Notes under the pieces: generated by a model
Databases searched by the model: none
What the model saw: only the letters and a program-made list of their open reading frames with translations
Told to the model about the DNA's origin: nothing
Shown: positions 9,717 through 18,217 of the stretch, piece by piece
Numbering within the stretch: position 1 is the first letter of the stretch
Layout of the letters: each line of letters starts with the position of its first letter
Program-made: the position numbers and the translations under genes
Assembly (NCBI GenBank): GCA_964579795.1
Contig: CAZOHM010000008.1
Location: 1-64,000, forward strand
Direction of reading: 5' to 3'
DNA from: JAEYFP01 sp964579795
GTDB lineage: Bacteria > Bacillota > Clostridia > Lachnospirales > Lachnospiraceae
Length of the DNA: 64,000 nt

Positions 9717-11705
9717 ATGCAGACATTCATAAAAAATTTCAACATTAACGATTCCTTTTGGAACCGTTACGAAACACTTATTCAAGAAGTTGTAATACCT
9801 TATCAGGAAAAAGCCTTACATGATGAAATTCCAAATGTGGAAAAAAGTCATGCGGTCGCAAATTTTGTTGCTGCCGCTGAATTTCTGAAAACAGGCAGGA
9901 AGCCGACCGAATTCTATGGAATGGTCTTTCAGGACAGCGACATTGCCAAATGGCTCGAAGCAGTTTCCTATGTTCTTGTATTGTCTCATGATAAAGAATT
10001 GGAGAAAAGAGCTGACGAACTGATTGCATTAATTGGAAGTGCCCAGCAGGCAGATGGATATCTGAACACATATTTCACACTTCATACTGAAAAGAAGCAC
10101 TTTTCCAATCTGCATGAGGCTCACGAACTATATTGTGCCGGACATATGATGGAAGCTGCAGTCGCATATTATGAAAGCACAGGAAAAGACAGTTTGCTCA
10201 ACATTATGCTTAAGATGACAGACTGCATCTATCACTATTTTATTACTGAAAAGAATCCGGGCTACCCGGGTCATCCGGAGGTGGAGCTTGCGCTGATGCG
10301 CATGTATCATGCGACTGGGAACAAAAAATGCCTGGAGCTTGCTGCACATTTTATCAATGTACGAGGCGTAGACCCAGCCTATTATATTAAAGAACGAGAA
10401 AAAATTGACTGGACTGTATGGAATAATGACCCAACAAACTTTGAGTATGAGCAAAATGCTGCACCTGTACGTGAACAGACAGACGCAACCGGTCATGCTG
10501 TACGTGCTGTATATCTCTACAGCGGTATGGCAGCTCTGGCTCTTGAGACGAACGATGCATCTCTGACGCAGGCTTGTCAGACTCTATGGAAAAGTATTCT
10601 CTCCAAACGCTCCTATATTACAGGTGGCATCGGTTCAACAGGTATTGGTGAAGCGTTCAGTACTGATTATGATCTTCCAAACGATACTGCTTACGCAGAA
10701 ACCTGTGCCTCTATCGGACTGATTTTCTTTGCACGTAGAATGCTGGAATTGGATTGTAACAGTCAATACAGCAATATGATGGAACGCGCTCTGTATAATT
10801 GTGTTTTAGCAGGCATGCAGCTGGACGGCAAGCGTTTCTTTTATGTAAACCCGCTTGAGGTAATTCCAGGTGTTTCTGGAAAAATCATTACACATATACA
10901 TGATCTTCCTGAACGTCCACAATGGTTTGGCTGTGCGTGCTGTCCTCCAAATATCGCAAGACTTTTACCGTCTATCGCAGAATATGCATGGGGCGAAACA
11001 GAATCCACAATCTACTCTCATTTATATATTTCAGGTGACCTTACAGTGCCTTCAAAAGGCTTAACCCTGCACACAAAAACAGAATATCCTTTTGGTGATA
11101 CTGTAACATATACCTTTGAACCGGAACAAACATCAGCTTCCTTTACGCTTGCTATTCGTATTCCTGATTGGAGCCGCCATTCACAGGTGATGCTGAACAA
11201 TACTTTACTGTATAAAAGTTCCATAGCATCTGAAGTGCCAGCAAAAGAATGCTCATTTTCCAGCGAACACACAGACGTAACCTACAAAGATGGTTATCTG
11301 TATGTAACAGGTAACTTTACAGGAACAGATTCTCTCACTCTCAAGCTGGATTTGACTCCACAACGAGTTTATGCAAATCCAAATGTTGCTGCAGACAGCG
11401 GAAAAGTGGCTGTACAATATGGACCACTTGTTTATTGTGCTGAAGGCGTTGACAACGACAATGATATCCTGTCACTTTTCCTTGACAGGAAAGGCGATAT
11501 ATCCGTATTACCATATGACCGTAATCTGCTTGGCGGAATCGTTCCATTGGAGGCAGACGCTTACAGACAGGAATCATTTTCCGAGCTGTACCGTTTTTCA
11601 ACTGCTGTCCCTGTACTAACACCGTGTAAAGTTCGTCTCATTCCTTACTATGCATGGTGCAACCGTGGTCTGAATCAAATGCGTATCTGGATTCCCGAGC
11701 GCTGA
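9717..11705 (+). CDS. GH127 beta-L-arabinofuranosidase
   Basis: A 662-residue glycoside hydrolase of family GH127 (former DUF1680), which removes beta-L-arabinofuranose from plant arabinan or hydroxyproline-linked arabino-oligosaccharides. The zinc-thiolate active site of the characterised Bifidobacterium enzyme HypBA1 is visible: the acid/base-equivalent E312 in GSTGIGEAF, the ligands E328 and C330 in YAETCA exactly 16 and 18 residues later, and the nucleophile and ligand cysteines C408/C409 in FGCACCPPN. There is no signal peptide, so it should act in the cytoplasm on imported oligosaccharides. A strong AAGGAGG precedes the ATG. No transporter or partner glycosidase is beside it. Substrate is inferred from the family. 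Confidence 0.93.
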   Translation: MQTFIKNFNINDSFWNRYETLIQEVVIPYQEKALHDEIPNVEKSHAVANFVAAAEFLKTGRKPTEFYGMVFQDSDIAKWLEAVSYVLVLSHDKELEKRADELIALIGSAQQADGYLNTYFTLHTEKKHFSNLHEAHELYCAGHMMEAAVAYYESTGKDSLLNIMLKMTDCIYHYFITEKNPGYPGHPEVELALMRMYHATGNKKCLELAAHFINVRGVDPAYYIKEREKIDWTVWNNDPTNFEYEQNAAPVREQTDATGHAVRAVYLYSGMAALALETNDASLTQACQTLWKSILSKRSYITGGIGSTGIGEAFSTDYDLPNDTAYAETCASIGLIFFARRMLELDCNSQYSNMMERALYNCVLAGMQLDGKRFFYVNPLEVIPGVSGKIITHIHDLPERPQWFGCACCPPNIARLLPSIAEYAWGETESTIYSHLYISGDLTVPSKGLTLHTKTEYPFGDTVTYTFEPEQTSASFTLAIRIPDWSRHSQVMLNNTLLYKSSIASEVPAKECSFSSEHTDVTYKDGYLYVTGNFTGTDSLTLKLDLTPQRVYANPNVAADSGKVAVQYGPLVYCAEGVDNDNDILSLFLDRKGDISVLPYDRNLLGGIVPLEADAYRQESFSELYRFSTAVPVLTPCKVRLIPYYAWCNRGLNQMRIWIPER

Positions 11706-11712
11706 AACCATG

Positions 11713-11773
11713 CATGTCTGTTATAAAAAAAGACATGTAAACATCCTGTAATTACTGCAAAATACAGGATGAA
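11713..11773 (+). terminator. Two hairpins after the GH127 gene
   Basis: CATGTCT / AGACATG (11713-11738) and CATCCTGT / ACAGGATG (11742-11773) lie within 70 bases of the stop. Neither has a long T tract, so the terminator call is tentative. Confidence 0.4.
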
Positions 11774-11842
11774 ATGGGATTGACAACATATACAGCTATG
11801 TGATAAAATGACATTCGTTGACAGTATTTCCATAGCTGTAAT

Positions 11843-11915
11843 GCTGACGTGGCACAGGTGGTAGCGCACCTCATTGGTAATGAGGAGGTCATGGGTTCGA
11901 GTCCCGTCGTCAGCA
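11843..11915 (+). tRNA. tRNA-Thr (anticodon GGT)
   Basis: Acceptor GCTGACG / CGTCAGC, D arm GCACAGGTGGTAGCGC, anticodon arm CTCAT-TGGTAAT-GAG region with anticodon GGT, T arm with GGTTCGAGTCCC, and discriminator A. CCA is not encoded. The whole cloverleaf folds without mismatches. Confidence 0.93.
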
Positions 11916-11918
11916 TAA

Positions 11919-11957
11919 AAATCCTGGCAAAAAGAATACAATTTGCCAGGATTTTTT
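11919..11957. terminator. Bidirectional terminator between tRNA-Thr and sigH
   Basis: AATCCTGGCAAA / TTTGCCAGGATT with a 10-base loop. A T run follows on the plus strand (TTTTTTATTTT) and a shorter one on the minus strand, so it can end both the tRNA transcript and the cysE-sigH operon. Confidence 0.8.
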
Positions 11958-11960
11958 ATT

Positions 11961-12575
11961 TTATACTACTACTTTTTTAATTTTTGCTCTAATACGCTGC
12001 AAAGCATTATCTGTAGACTTCTCATCTCGACCAAGAACATGTGCTATCTGCACATATCCCATACCGGTAACATAAAGATCCAATACCTGCTTTTCAAACG
12101 GACTGAGTGCCTGATCAATTGCAAGCTCCAGACCATCTACATTTTCCTGATCAATCAGCATTTCCTCCGGACTCTTATCAGCTGTGGACTGCAGTGCTTC
12201 AATCAGATATGCCTCTTCCCCTTCATTTTCTGTCACATTACTGTAAAGAGACACATACGTATTCAGTGGTGCATGTTTTCGTCTGCGAGAAGCCTGTACA
12301 GCAGTATACATCTGTCTTGATATACACAAATCTGCAAATGTATGAAAGCTTGCATCCCTGCCAATATCATAATCACGTAGTGCCTTGAACAATCCAATCA
12401 TTCCTTCCTGAATCAGATCTTCCGTATCGGCACCAAGGATAAACATTGCCTTTGCTTTGTTCTTTACAAGATTCTTATATTTATCCATAATAAATTCGGT
12501 AATTTCAGTCTCGCCATCACGTAATCTTACAATTAACTCTTCATCCGGGATATCCCGGTAATTTTCATTCTTCAT
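11961..12575 (-). CDS. sigH: RNA polymerase sigma factor SigH (Spo0H-type)
   Basis: A 204-residue sigma-70-family factor. Region 2 contains AEDLIQEG-like sequence (TEDLIQEGMIGLFKALRDYD) and the -10 recognition helix with FHTFADLCISRQM. Region 4 contains LSPFEKQVLDLYVTGMGYVQIA and a DNA-binding helix ending NALQRIRAKIKK. Length, sequence and position as last gene of cysE-cysS-mrnC-rlmB-sigH match Spo0H, which directs transition-state and early sporulation genes in Bacillota. In this organism it may or may not serve sporulation. It starts 13 bases after rlmB. Confidence 0.9.
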   Translation of the reverse strand: MKNENYRDIPDEELIVRLRDGETEITEFIMDKYKNLVKNKAKAMFILGADTEDLIQEGMIGLFKALRDYDIGRDASFHTFADLCISRQMYTAVQASRRRKHAPLNTYVSLYSNVTENEGEEAYLIEALQSTADKSPEEMLIDQENVDGLELAIDQALSPFEKQVLDLYVTGMGYVQIAHVLGRDEKSTDNALQRIRAKIKKVVV

Positions 12576-12588
12576 AGAATATTTCCTG

Positions 12589-13329
12589 TCACAGCATACG
12601 CTGTCTTACAATTTCATAGGCAAGCACACCTGTCGCAACAGACGCATTCAAGGAATCAATATCACCCTTCATCGGAATTGCCGCCGTGAAATCACATTTT
12701 TCTCTGACAAGGCGGCTGACTCCCTCACCTTCATTTCCAATGACAAGTCCGATGGGACCTTTCAAATCAAGCCTGTACATCAATTCACCCTTCATATCTG
12801 CGCAGACAAACCACATTCCTTTTTTTTTCAGATCCTCAATTGTTTTGCTGATGTTTGTAACCTTTGCAACCGGTGTATAATTCAGTGCACCTGCAGAAGT
12901 ACGTGCTACTGTTGCTGTCAAACCAACAGCTCTGTTCTTAGGAATAATAACACCATGTGCACCCGCAAGATTAGCTGTTCTGATAATTGCACCAAGATTA
13001 TGCGGATCTTCAATATTATCGAGTAATATCAAAAAAGGTGCCTCACCCTTCTCCTTTGCCTTCTCAAGCAAATCATCTACCTCAGCATATTCATATGCCG
13101 CTGCCTGTGCAATCACTCCTTGATGATGTCCTGTCTGACTTAATTGATCCAGTCTTTCCTTATCAACATATTTTAAAATAGCATCTGTTTTCTTTGCTTC
13201 CCGTTTGATTGTCACAATTGGTCCGTCCTGACAGCCATCCAGAACATAGAGCTTATCAATTGGTTTTCCTGCACGAAATGCTTCTATAACCGCATTTCTT
13301 CCTTCTATAAAGTATTCTTCGTATGCCAT
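12589..13329 (-). CDS. rlmB: 23S rRNA (guanosine-2'-O)-methyltransferase RlmB (SpoU family)
   Basis: A TrmH/SpoU-class methyltransferase predicted to methylate the ribose of G2251 (E. coli numbering) in 23S rRNA. It has the N-terminal RNA-binding domain (EGRNAVIEAF) and the trefoil-knot SPOUT core with LLDNIEDPHNLGAIIRTA, the GVIIPKNRAVG loop, IGLVIGNEGEGVSRLV and the final knot MKGDIDSLNASVATGVLAYE. I start at the ATG at 13329, which has AAAGGAGAAGTA just before it; a longer in-frame start at 13434 would overlap mrnC and lacks a site. About 246 residues, typical for the family. Confidence 0.92.
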   Translation of the reverse strand: MAYEEYFIEGRNAVIEAFRAGKPIDKLYVLDGCQDGPIVTIKREAKKTDAILKYVDKERLDQLSQTGHHQGVIAQAAAYEYAEVDDLLEKAKEKGEAPFLILLDNIEDPHNLGAIIRTANLAGAHGVIIPKNRAVGLTATVARTSAGALNYTPVAKVTNISKTIEDLKKKGMWFVCADMKGELMYRLDLKGPIGLVIGNEGEGVSRLVREKCDFTAAIPMKGDIDSLNASVATGVLAYEIVRQRML

Positions 13330-13351
13330 TACTTCTCCTTTTCTACTTGCA

Positions 13352-13783
13352 CTATGCCTGTATACCTTCCACACCCAGTCTGATAAGCTCAACCAGACGT
13401 TCCATACGTCCGGATAAATACAAATATCCAACAAGCGCCTCTATTCCGGTTGCTTTTCGGTAATCAGCAACAGATGCATTTTTTGCTGTTGTATAAGATT
13501 TTGCATTGCGGCCTCGTCTCAGGATTCCCTGTTCTTCCTCAGAAAGAAGAGGTAGAAGAATATCTACCATACGCGACTGTGTTTCCGCCTTCACGAGCTG
13601 GCTCGTCTTTCTGTGAAGCATATTGGCGGCACAATTTGCCTGCTCAACGACAACTGTTTTAATCACAAGATCAAAGATACTGTCTCCGATATAAGCAAGT
13701 GTCAATGGTGAATAGGCATTCGCATCCATTCCCTTTAGTGAAAACTGTTCCTTTATTATATCCAGTGTTTCTGTCTGCTCCAT
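13352..13783 (-). CDS. mrnC: Mini-ribonuclease 3 (MrnC)
   Basis: A 143-residue RNase III-like protein lacking the double-stranded RNA binding domain, as in B. subtilis MrnC, which matures 23S rRNA ends. The catalytic segment LAYIGDSIFDLVIK carries the conserved acidic residues, and SLAKAETQ-type sequence (TSQLVKAETQSRMV) and RRGRNAKSYT follow as in the family. It lies between cysS and rlmB, the standard Bacillota order, 57 bases after cysS. Confidence 0.92.
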   Translation of the reverse strand: MEQTETLDIIKEQFSLKGMDANAYSPLTLAYIGDSIFDLVIKTVVVEQANCAANMLHRKTSQLVKAETQSRMVDILLPLLSEEEQGILRRGRNAKSYTTAKNASVADYRKATGIEALVGYLYLSGRMERLVELIRLGVEGIQA

Positions 13784-13840
13784 ACTGATTTCCTCAACCT
13801 CATTCTGTAACCGTGTTTAAGACACGTATGTGGTCCATAT

Positions 13841-15256
13841 CTATACTCTGTGCCACTTTACGCCTTCTCTTGTATCCTCCAGAACAATACCCTGTTCCAG
13901 CAGACTGTCACGGATTTCATCAGAGCGTGCAAAATTCTTTTCTTTTCTTGCCGCCTGGCGTTCCGCAATCAGCTTTTCCACGTCATCAGCAAGTATCTCT
14001 TCCTTCTTATCAACAATAATTCCAAGAATATCTGTTAATTCTCTCAATTCCTGTAAAAGAGCGTTCAAATATTCCTGTGAGTTTTCTGCAGAAGCTGTTG
14101 TATTTATATATTTTACAAGCTCAAATACAGCCGCTATTGCATCAGCAGTATTAAAGTCATCATCCATAGCTGCATCAAACTTTGTTACATAGAAAGAAGC
14201 CTCATTAATTAACTCGTGTTCTTTTTCTGTCATGCTGATAGTAACAGCTGCTGTATTCTTTATTAAATACTTTAGATTATCTACAGCAGTCAATATTCTT
14301 TCCAGTGAATTTTTAGCAGCCTCCATCAAATCGGCACTAAAATTAAGCGGACTGCGGTAATGCGCACTCAGCATAAAGAAACGGAGTACCTGTAAATCAT
14401 ATTTTTCACTAATATCACGCACTGTAAAGAAATTTCCAAGTGATTTACTCATTTTTCTGTTATCAATATTTAAAAAAGCATTATGAAGCCAGTATTTTGC
14501 AAATTCTTTTTCATTTGCTGCTTCACTCTGAGCAATCTCATTCTCATGATGTGGAAATACTAAATCTTCTCCACCTGCATGAATGTCAATTTCATCTCCC
14601 AAATACTTTTTACTCATAACCGAACACTCAATATGCCAGCCTGGTCTGCCCTGACACCATGGAGACTCCCAATATGGTTCCCCATCCTTTTTAGGCTTCC
14701 ACAGTACAAAATCAAGCGGATCCTCCTTCTGATTCTCACCTGACACTAACAGAGACCTGTTTCCACCACGAAGGTCATCCAGATTCTTGTGTGAAAGCTT
14801 TCCATATGGTTTAAACATACGTGTCCGGTAATATACTGTTCCATCCTTGGCTGCATACGCATATCCCTTTTCCATCAATACACTTATCATGTCAAGCATT
14901 CCGCAGATTTCTTCTGTTGCTTTTGGATGTGTTGTAGCCGGTTTAACATTCATTGCTGCCATATCTTTTTTACATTCTGCAATATATCTTTCAGAAATGA
15001 CAGATGCCTCTACACCTTCTTCGATTGCTGCCTTAATAATTTTATCATCTACATCTGTGAAATTTGATACATAATTTACCTCTAAACCTTTATGCTCCAT
15101 ATAGCGTCTGACTGTGTCAAACACTATCATCGGACGTGCATTTCCAATATGGATCAAATTATAAACAGTCGGACCACATACATACATTTTTACCTTTCCC
15201 GGCTCTAATGGGACAAACTCTTCTTTTTTTCCTGACAGTGTATTATATACTCTCAT
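13841..15256 (-). CDS. cysS: Cysteinyl-tRNA synthetase
   Basis: A class I aminoacyl-tRNA synthetase charging tRNA-Cys. Visible signatures: VYNLIHIGNARP (HIGH motif) with the zinc ligand Cys in YVCGPTVYN, WHIECS and HHENEIAQSE for the other zinc ligands, and KMSKSLGNF. The start at 15256 gives the usual MRVYNTLSGKKE; it is preceded by AAAAGGAGAA located in the 3' end of cysE. The longer in-frame start at 15292 would lie inside cysE. Expression is expected to depend on the T-box upstream of cysE. Confidence 0.95.
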   Translation of the reverse strand: MRVYNTLSGKKEEFVPLEPGKVKMYVCGPTVYNLIHIGNARPMIVFDTVRRYMEHKGLEVNYVSNFTDVDDKIIKAAIEEGVEASVISERYIAECKKDMAAMNVKPATTHPKATEEICGMLDMISVLMEKGYAYAAKDGTVYYRTRMFKPYGKLSHKNLDDLRGGNRSLLVSGENQKEDPLDFVLWKPKKDGEPYWESPWCQGRPGWHIECSVMSKKYLGDEIDIHAGGEDLVFPHHENEIAQSEAANEKEFAKYWLHNAFLNIDNRKMSKSLGNFFTVRDISEKYDLQVLRFFMLSAHYRSPLNFSADLMEAAKNSLERILTAVDNLKYLIKNTAAVTISMTEKEHELINEASFYVTKFDAAMDDDFNTADAIAAVFELVKYINTTASAENSQEYLNALLQELRELTDILGIIVDKKEEILADDVEKLIAERQAARKEKNFARSDEIRDSLLEQGIVLEDTREGVKWHRV

Positions 15257-15260
15257 TACA

Positions 15261-15944
15261 TTAATTCTCCTTTTCCTGATTAGCCTTCTCAAGTAGTTTG
15301 ATTTCCTTTTCCAAATCTAACAACCTGTTCGTCAGCGTACTGTTTGCTTTTTGCAGATTCATAATATCCTCATGAACCGGATCTGGAAGATCTATCTGAT
15401 TCATATCATCCCTTGGAAGTGAAGTATTTGCTCTCTTTACAACTCTTCCCGGAACACCTACTACTGTAGAGTTTGGCGGTACCTCTTCCAGTACTACTGA
15501 GCCTGCACCAATTTTTGAATTTGCTCCAATCGTAAATGATCCGAGCACTTTCGCACCTGCGCTGATCATGACATTATCTTCAATTGTTGGATGACGTTTT
15601 CCTGTTTCCTTGCCGGTACCTCCGAGAGTAACTCCTTGATAAAGCGTCACGTTATTGCCAATGATTGTTGTCTCTCCAATAATAACGCCATTACCGTGGT
15701 CGATGAAAAATCCTTCTCCAATCTGTGCCCCTGGATGTATTTCAATTCCTGTCTTTCTAACTGCTCTCTGCGAAATTAATCTTGCAAGAAAGTAATGTTT
15801 TCTCAAATACAGCTTATGTGCCGTACGGTAATGCAGCATAACTTTAAAGCTCGGATATAAAAAGACTTCCATAGAGCTGTGTATAGCTGGATCACGCTCT
15901 CGTATAATGCGTATTTCATTTTTTATTCGTTTAATCATTCCCAT
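15261..15944 (-). CDS. cysE: Serine O-acetyltransferase
   Basis: Makes O-acetylserine from serine and acetyl-CoA, the committed step of cysteine synthesis. The 227 residues show the left-handed beta-helix hexapeptide repeats (IHPGAQIGEGFFIDHG, VIIGETTIIGNNVTLYQGVTLGG, GSFTIGANSKIGAGSVV) with the catalytic DHG His. A C-terminal extension of about 45 residues is charged and predicted coiled-coil (heptads in NLQKANSTLTNRLLDLEKEI). The ATG at 15944 follows GAAGGAGATG. It is the first gene after the T-box and lies 4 bases before cysS. Confidence 0.94.
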   Translation of the reverse strand: MGMIKRIKNEIRIIRERDPAIHSSMEVFLYPSFKVMLHYRTAHKLYLRKHYFLARLISQRAVRKTGIEIHPGAQIGEGFFIDHGNGVIIGETTIIGNNVTLYQGVTLGGTGKETGKRHPTIEDNVMISAGAKVLGSFTIGANSKIGAGSVVLEEVPPNSTVVGVPGRVVKRANTSLPRDDMNQIDLPDPVHEDIMNLQKANSTLTNRLLDLEKEIKLLEKANQEKEN

Positions 15945-15970
15945 GGAACTACATCTCCTTCTTGATCATT

Positions 15971-16240
15971 AAACAAAAAGCTTCGTCTCTCAATATTAAT
16001 ACTATTGAAGAGGCGAAGCTATATACTCCGTGGTTCCACTCTAATTAAAGGTCAATGCCTTCCACTCTTAGCATGTAACATATGCGACATGTACCAGACT
16101 AGCCAAACGGTTCACCTGATCTGCTTGCGGATGCACTTTGGCTTTTACTGACTAAGGATATTTACAGCCATTGATATCCTCTCTCTGAAATCTTTCCAAG
16201 CCTACTCTTTCCGTTCATAGCATTTCACTATACAATTCTA
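15971..16240 (-). promoter_or_regulatory. Cysteine-specific T-box leader of the cysE-cysS operon
   Basis: A tRNA-sensing riboswitch. On the minus strand the T-box AGAGTGGAACCACGG (16028-16042) is followed by a long terminator hairpin starting AGCTTCGCCTCTTC and closing in GACGAAGCT with a TTTTTGTTT run (15971-16020). Upstream, Stem I elements are visible: AGAGAGAGG (K-turn region) and GGATAT/ATATCC. A TGC codon at 16133-16135 within AAAGTGCATC is at the expected specifier position. TGC is Cys, so uncharged tRNA-Cys should allow read-through. Confidence 0.88.
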
Positions 16241-16270
16241 ATTTGATAAACATCTGTCTCTATCATGTAT

Positions 16271-16299
16271 AGTCTATGCAAAAACCATACATTTGTCAA
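16271..16299 (-). promoter_or_regulatory. Promoter of the T-box-cysE operon
   Basis: Minus strand: TTGACA, 17 bases, TAGACT, just upstream of the T-box leader. The -35 is a perfect match. Confidence 0.7.
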
Positions 16300-16303
16300 A
16301 CGA

Positions 16304-17107
16304 TTATTTTGTCTTATAGTTTAAATTAACTGTTATTGACGCAGTTTTGTTCCTTGAAGACGTATTAAACGTCCCGCCATAGCTGTAATCCTCTGAAGAA
16401 GAATTTGTGGCTGTAATCTGAAACACTCCTAAGTTAGCATCTGAAAGCTGTCCAAGTGAACAACCTGTACCTGCAGCTATCAGTTCAACTCGTGTTCTGG
16501 CATTTTCGGTTGCATTTTGAATAAGCTCGAGCTTCAGCTCATCCAGCTTCGTGTAATAATACTCCGGATAACCTGATGTAAATTCTATTCCCGACTCAAT
16601 CAGGCTCGTAATATCTCTGGAAATCTGTTCAACCTTATCTACATCATTTGATGTTATACAGACATCCTGATACAAATCATATCCTACAACTTCATCACTG
16701 ACATAGTTACCCTCGTCATCATAAATTGGGTCATAATGCTCACTGATATTAACTGAACTGAACACAATTTCGTCTTCTTTTATTCCATTATCAAGTAAAT
16801 ATTTCCTTACTGATTCTGCGTCCTTTTTGATTGTACCGTATGCAGAAGCTGTTGATTCTCCAAAGGCCATAAAGGATCCGCGCCATACTATCAGGTCTGA
16901 TTCAAAATCACAGCTTGCGGAACCCGTAGCAGTAATACCTCCATTCACTGACTTTCCCTTGTATTGCAGAAATCCTCCTGTCAATACAACTGTACATATT
17001 ATCAAACTGATGCCGACAATCAATGCAGTCCACACTCCATTTGATATTTTTTTATCTTTCTTCTGCACATTTTCTTCCTTCTGTACTGTCACTTCACCCT
17101 GTTCCAT
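16304..17107 (-). CDS. SIMPL-domain (DUF541) membrane-anchored protein
   Basis: A 267-residue protein with a charged N-terminus, one membrane helix at about 24-46 and a SIMPL domain outside the membrane (about 57-265). The SIMPL features are GITATGSAS, long helical stretches and ARTRVELIAAGTGCSLGQL. The family is widespread in bacterial envelopes and its function is not settled. It starts 35 bases after ispF on the same strand with AAGGAGGGAAAG before the ATG, and the T-box promoter begins right at its 3' end. No terminator is evident between them. Confidence 0.85.
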   Translation of the reverse strand: MEQGEVTVQKEENVQKKDKKISNGVWTALIVGISLIICTVVLTGGFLQYKGKSVNGGITATGSASCDFESDLIVWRGSFMAFGESTASAYGTIKKDAESVRKYLLDNGIKEDEIVFSSVNISEHYDPIYDDEGNYVSDEVVGYDLYQDVCITSNDVDKVEQISRDITSLIESGIEFTSGYPEYYYTKLDELKLELIQNATENARTRVELIAAGTGCSLGQLSDANLGVFQITATNSSSEDYSYGGTFNTSSRNKTASITVNLNYKTK

Positions 17108-17142
17108 ACTTTCCCTCCTTAATTATTTGTTACGCTTTAATA

Positions 17143-17751
17143 CTATTGTGTATCCGATGTCTGCATATGACAACAGCCTGAACAATTTGCACATCTGTCC
17201 TCGCCCGTTTCCTCAAGTTTACCATTTGCATCAGCAGTAACAGTACGAGTAGTCATCAATGAATCTTCCAGAAAATCTGCTGTTGTCTTCAGCATACAGA
17301 TTGCCTGTGCTGAAATACCCTCTCCTGCTCCGGTAAATCCAAGTCCTTCCTCTGTTGTTGCCTTAATATTCACCTGATCCGGTTCAATATGAAGAGCGTT
17401 AGCCACATTTTCATTCATCTCATCAATATATGTCCGAAGCTTCGGACGCTGCGCAATAATTGTTGCATCTATATTTTCAATAAAATACTGATGTTTCTCC
17501 AACAAATTACCTACCTGCTCCAGTAATCGCATGCTGGAAATCCCCTTATACTGTTCATCCGTATCTGGAAAATGCTTGCCTATATCTCCAAGTGCGGCAG
17601 CACCAAGCAGTGCATCCATTATCGCATGTATGATTACATCTGCATCGGAATGTCCCAATAAGCCTTTATCATATGGTATTTTGACACCACCAAGAATCAA
17701 ATCTCTGTTCTCTACCAAACGGTGTACATCGTAGCCCATTCCAATTCTCAT
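17143..17751 (-). CDS. ispF: 2-C-methyl-D-erythritol 2,4-cyclodiphosphate synthase with cysteine-rich tail
   Basis: Enzyme of the MEP isoprenoid pathway. The core (1 to about 157) is typical: RIGMGYDVHRL with metal ligands D8 and H10, GHSDADV, HAIMDALLGAAALGDIGKHFPD, QRPKL and NIKATTEEGLGFTG. The protein is 202 residues, about 45 longer than usual. The extra tail (158-202) is polar and ends with a cluster C187, C190, C193, C194 in RCANCSGCCH, which resembles a metal or redox motif and is not part of the known catalytic fold. The frame is unbroken. AAGGAGCAG precedes the ATG. Confidence 0.92.
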   Translation of the reverse strand: MRIGMGYDVHRLVENRDLILGGVKIPYDKGLLGHSDADVIIHAIMDALLGAAALGDIGKHFPDTDEQYKGISSMRLLEQVGNLLEKHQYFIENIDATIIAQRPKLRTYIDEMNENVANALHIEPDQVNIKATTEEGLGFTGAGEGISAQAICMLKTTADFLEDSLMTTRTVTADANGKLEETGEDRCANCSGCCHMQTSDTQ

Positions 17752-17788
17752 TTTTCTGCTCCTTCAAAATAAAATATTCAGCCATCGT

Positions 17789-17817
17789 ATTGTAACATAT
17801 TTCCTACTCCATGTCAC
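17789..17817 (-). promoter_or_regulatory. Candidate ispF promoter
   Basis: Minus strand: GTGACA, 17 bases, TACAAT, about 40 bases upstream of the ispF ATG. Confidence 0.5.
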
Positions 17818-17899
17818 TCCATTACTATTTCATTTAAATCACATTATAGTATTCCTTAAAATAAGAAATAATAATTTTCAAAATATTTATAATACCCTA

Positions 17900-17929
17900 T
17901 TGACAAAGTGTCTAATAATTTAGTACAAT
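17900..17929 (+). promoter_or_regulatory. Promoter of the tRNA-Val/tRNA-Met unit
   Basis: TTGACA, 18 bases, TACAAT, about 70 bases upstream of tRNA-Val. A small inverted repeat (TTTGTG / CACAAA, 17941-17964) follows in the leader. Confidence 0.7.
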
Positions 17930-17997
17930 AGCAAAGCGGGTTTGTGATAATTATCTTTCACAAATTCTTTCCAGAAATCAGTATTGATTTTTGAAAT

Positions 17998-18070
17998 GGG
18001 ATCTTAGCTCAGCTGGGAGAGCATCTGCCTTACAAGCAGAGGGTCATAGGTTCGAGCCCTATAGGTCCCA
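17998..18070 (+). tRNA. tRNA-Val (anticodon TAC)
   Basis: Acceptor GGGATCT / AGGTCCC (one G-T pair), D arm GCTCAGCTGGGAGAGC, anticodon stem TCTGC / GCAGA with loop CTTACAA, T arm GGTTCGAGCCC, discriminator A. CCA not encoded. Confidence 0.93.
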
Positions 18071-18097
18071 TTTAACAGAAATACTTATTTTATTTAT

Positions 18098-18171
18098 GGC
18101 GAGATGGCTCAACTGGCTAGAGCGTCCGGTTCATACCCGGGAGGTTAAGAGTTCAAGTCTCTTTCTCGCTA
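18098..18171 (+). tRNA. tRNA-Met (anticodon CAT), elongator type
   Basis: Acceptor GGCGAGA / TCTCGCT (G-T first pair), D arm GCTCAACTGGCTAGAGC, anticodon stem CCGG / CCGG with loop TTCATAC, T arm GTTCAAGTC, discriminator A. The GGTTCATACCCGG arm is typical of elongator Met rather than initiator or lysidine-modified Ile. Confidence 0.88.
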
Positions 18172-18179
18172 CTGTATGT

Positions 18180-18208
18180 TACGGTAATACACTAAGTGTA
18201 TTACCGTA
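18180..18208. terminator. Bidirectional terminator between the tRNAs and the ABC exporter operon
   Basis: TACGGTAATACACT / AGTGTATTACCGTA is a perfect 14-base inverted repeat around one base, followed by TTTTTG on the plus strand. It lies between convergent units. Confidence 0.8.
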
Positions 18209-18217
18209 TTTTTGTTA

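Noticed and set aside
11675..11941. Minus-strand open frame opposite tRNA-Thr (contains DGTRTHDLLITNE)
   Set aside because: This peptide is the well-known spurious translation of a tRNA antisense strand, and the frame overlaps both the GH127 end and the tRNA.
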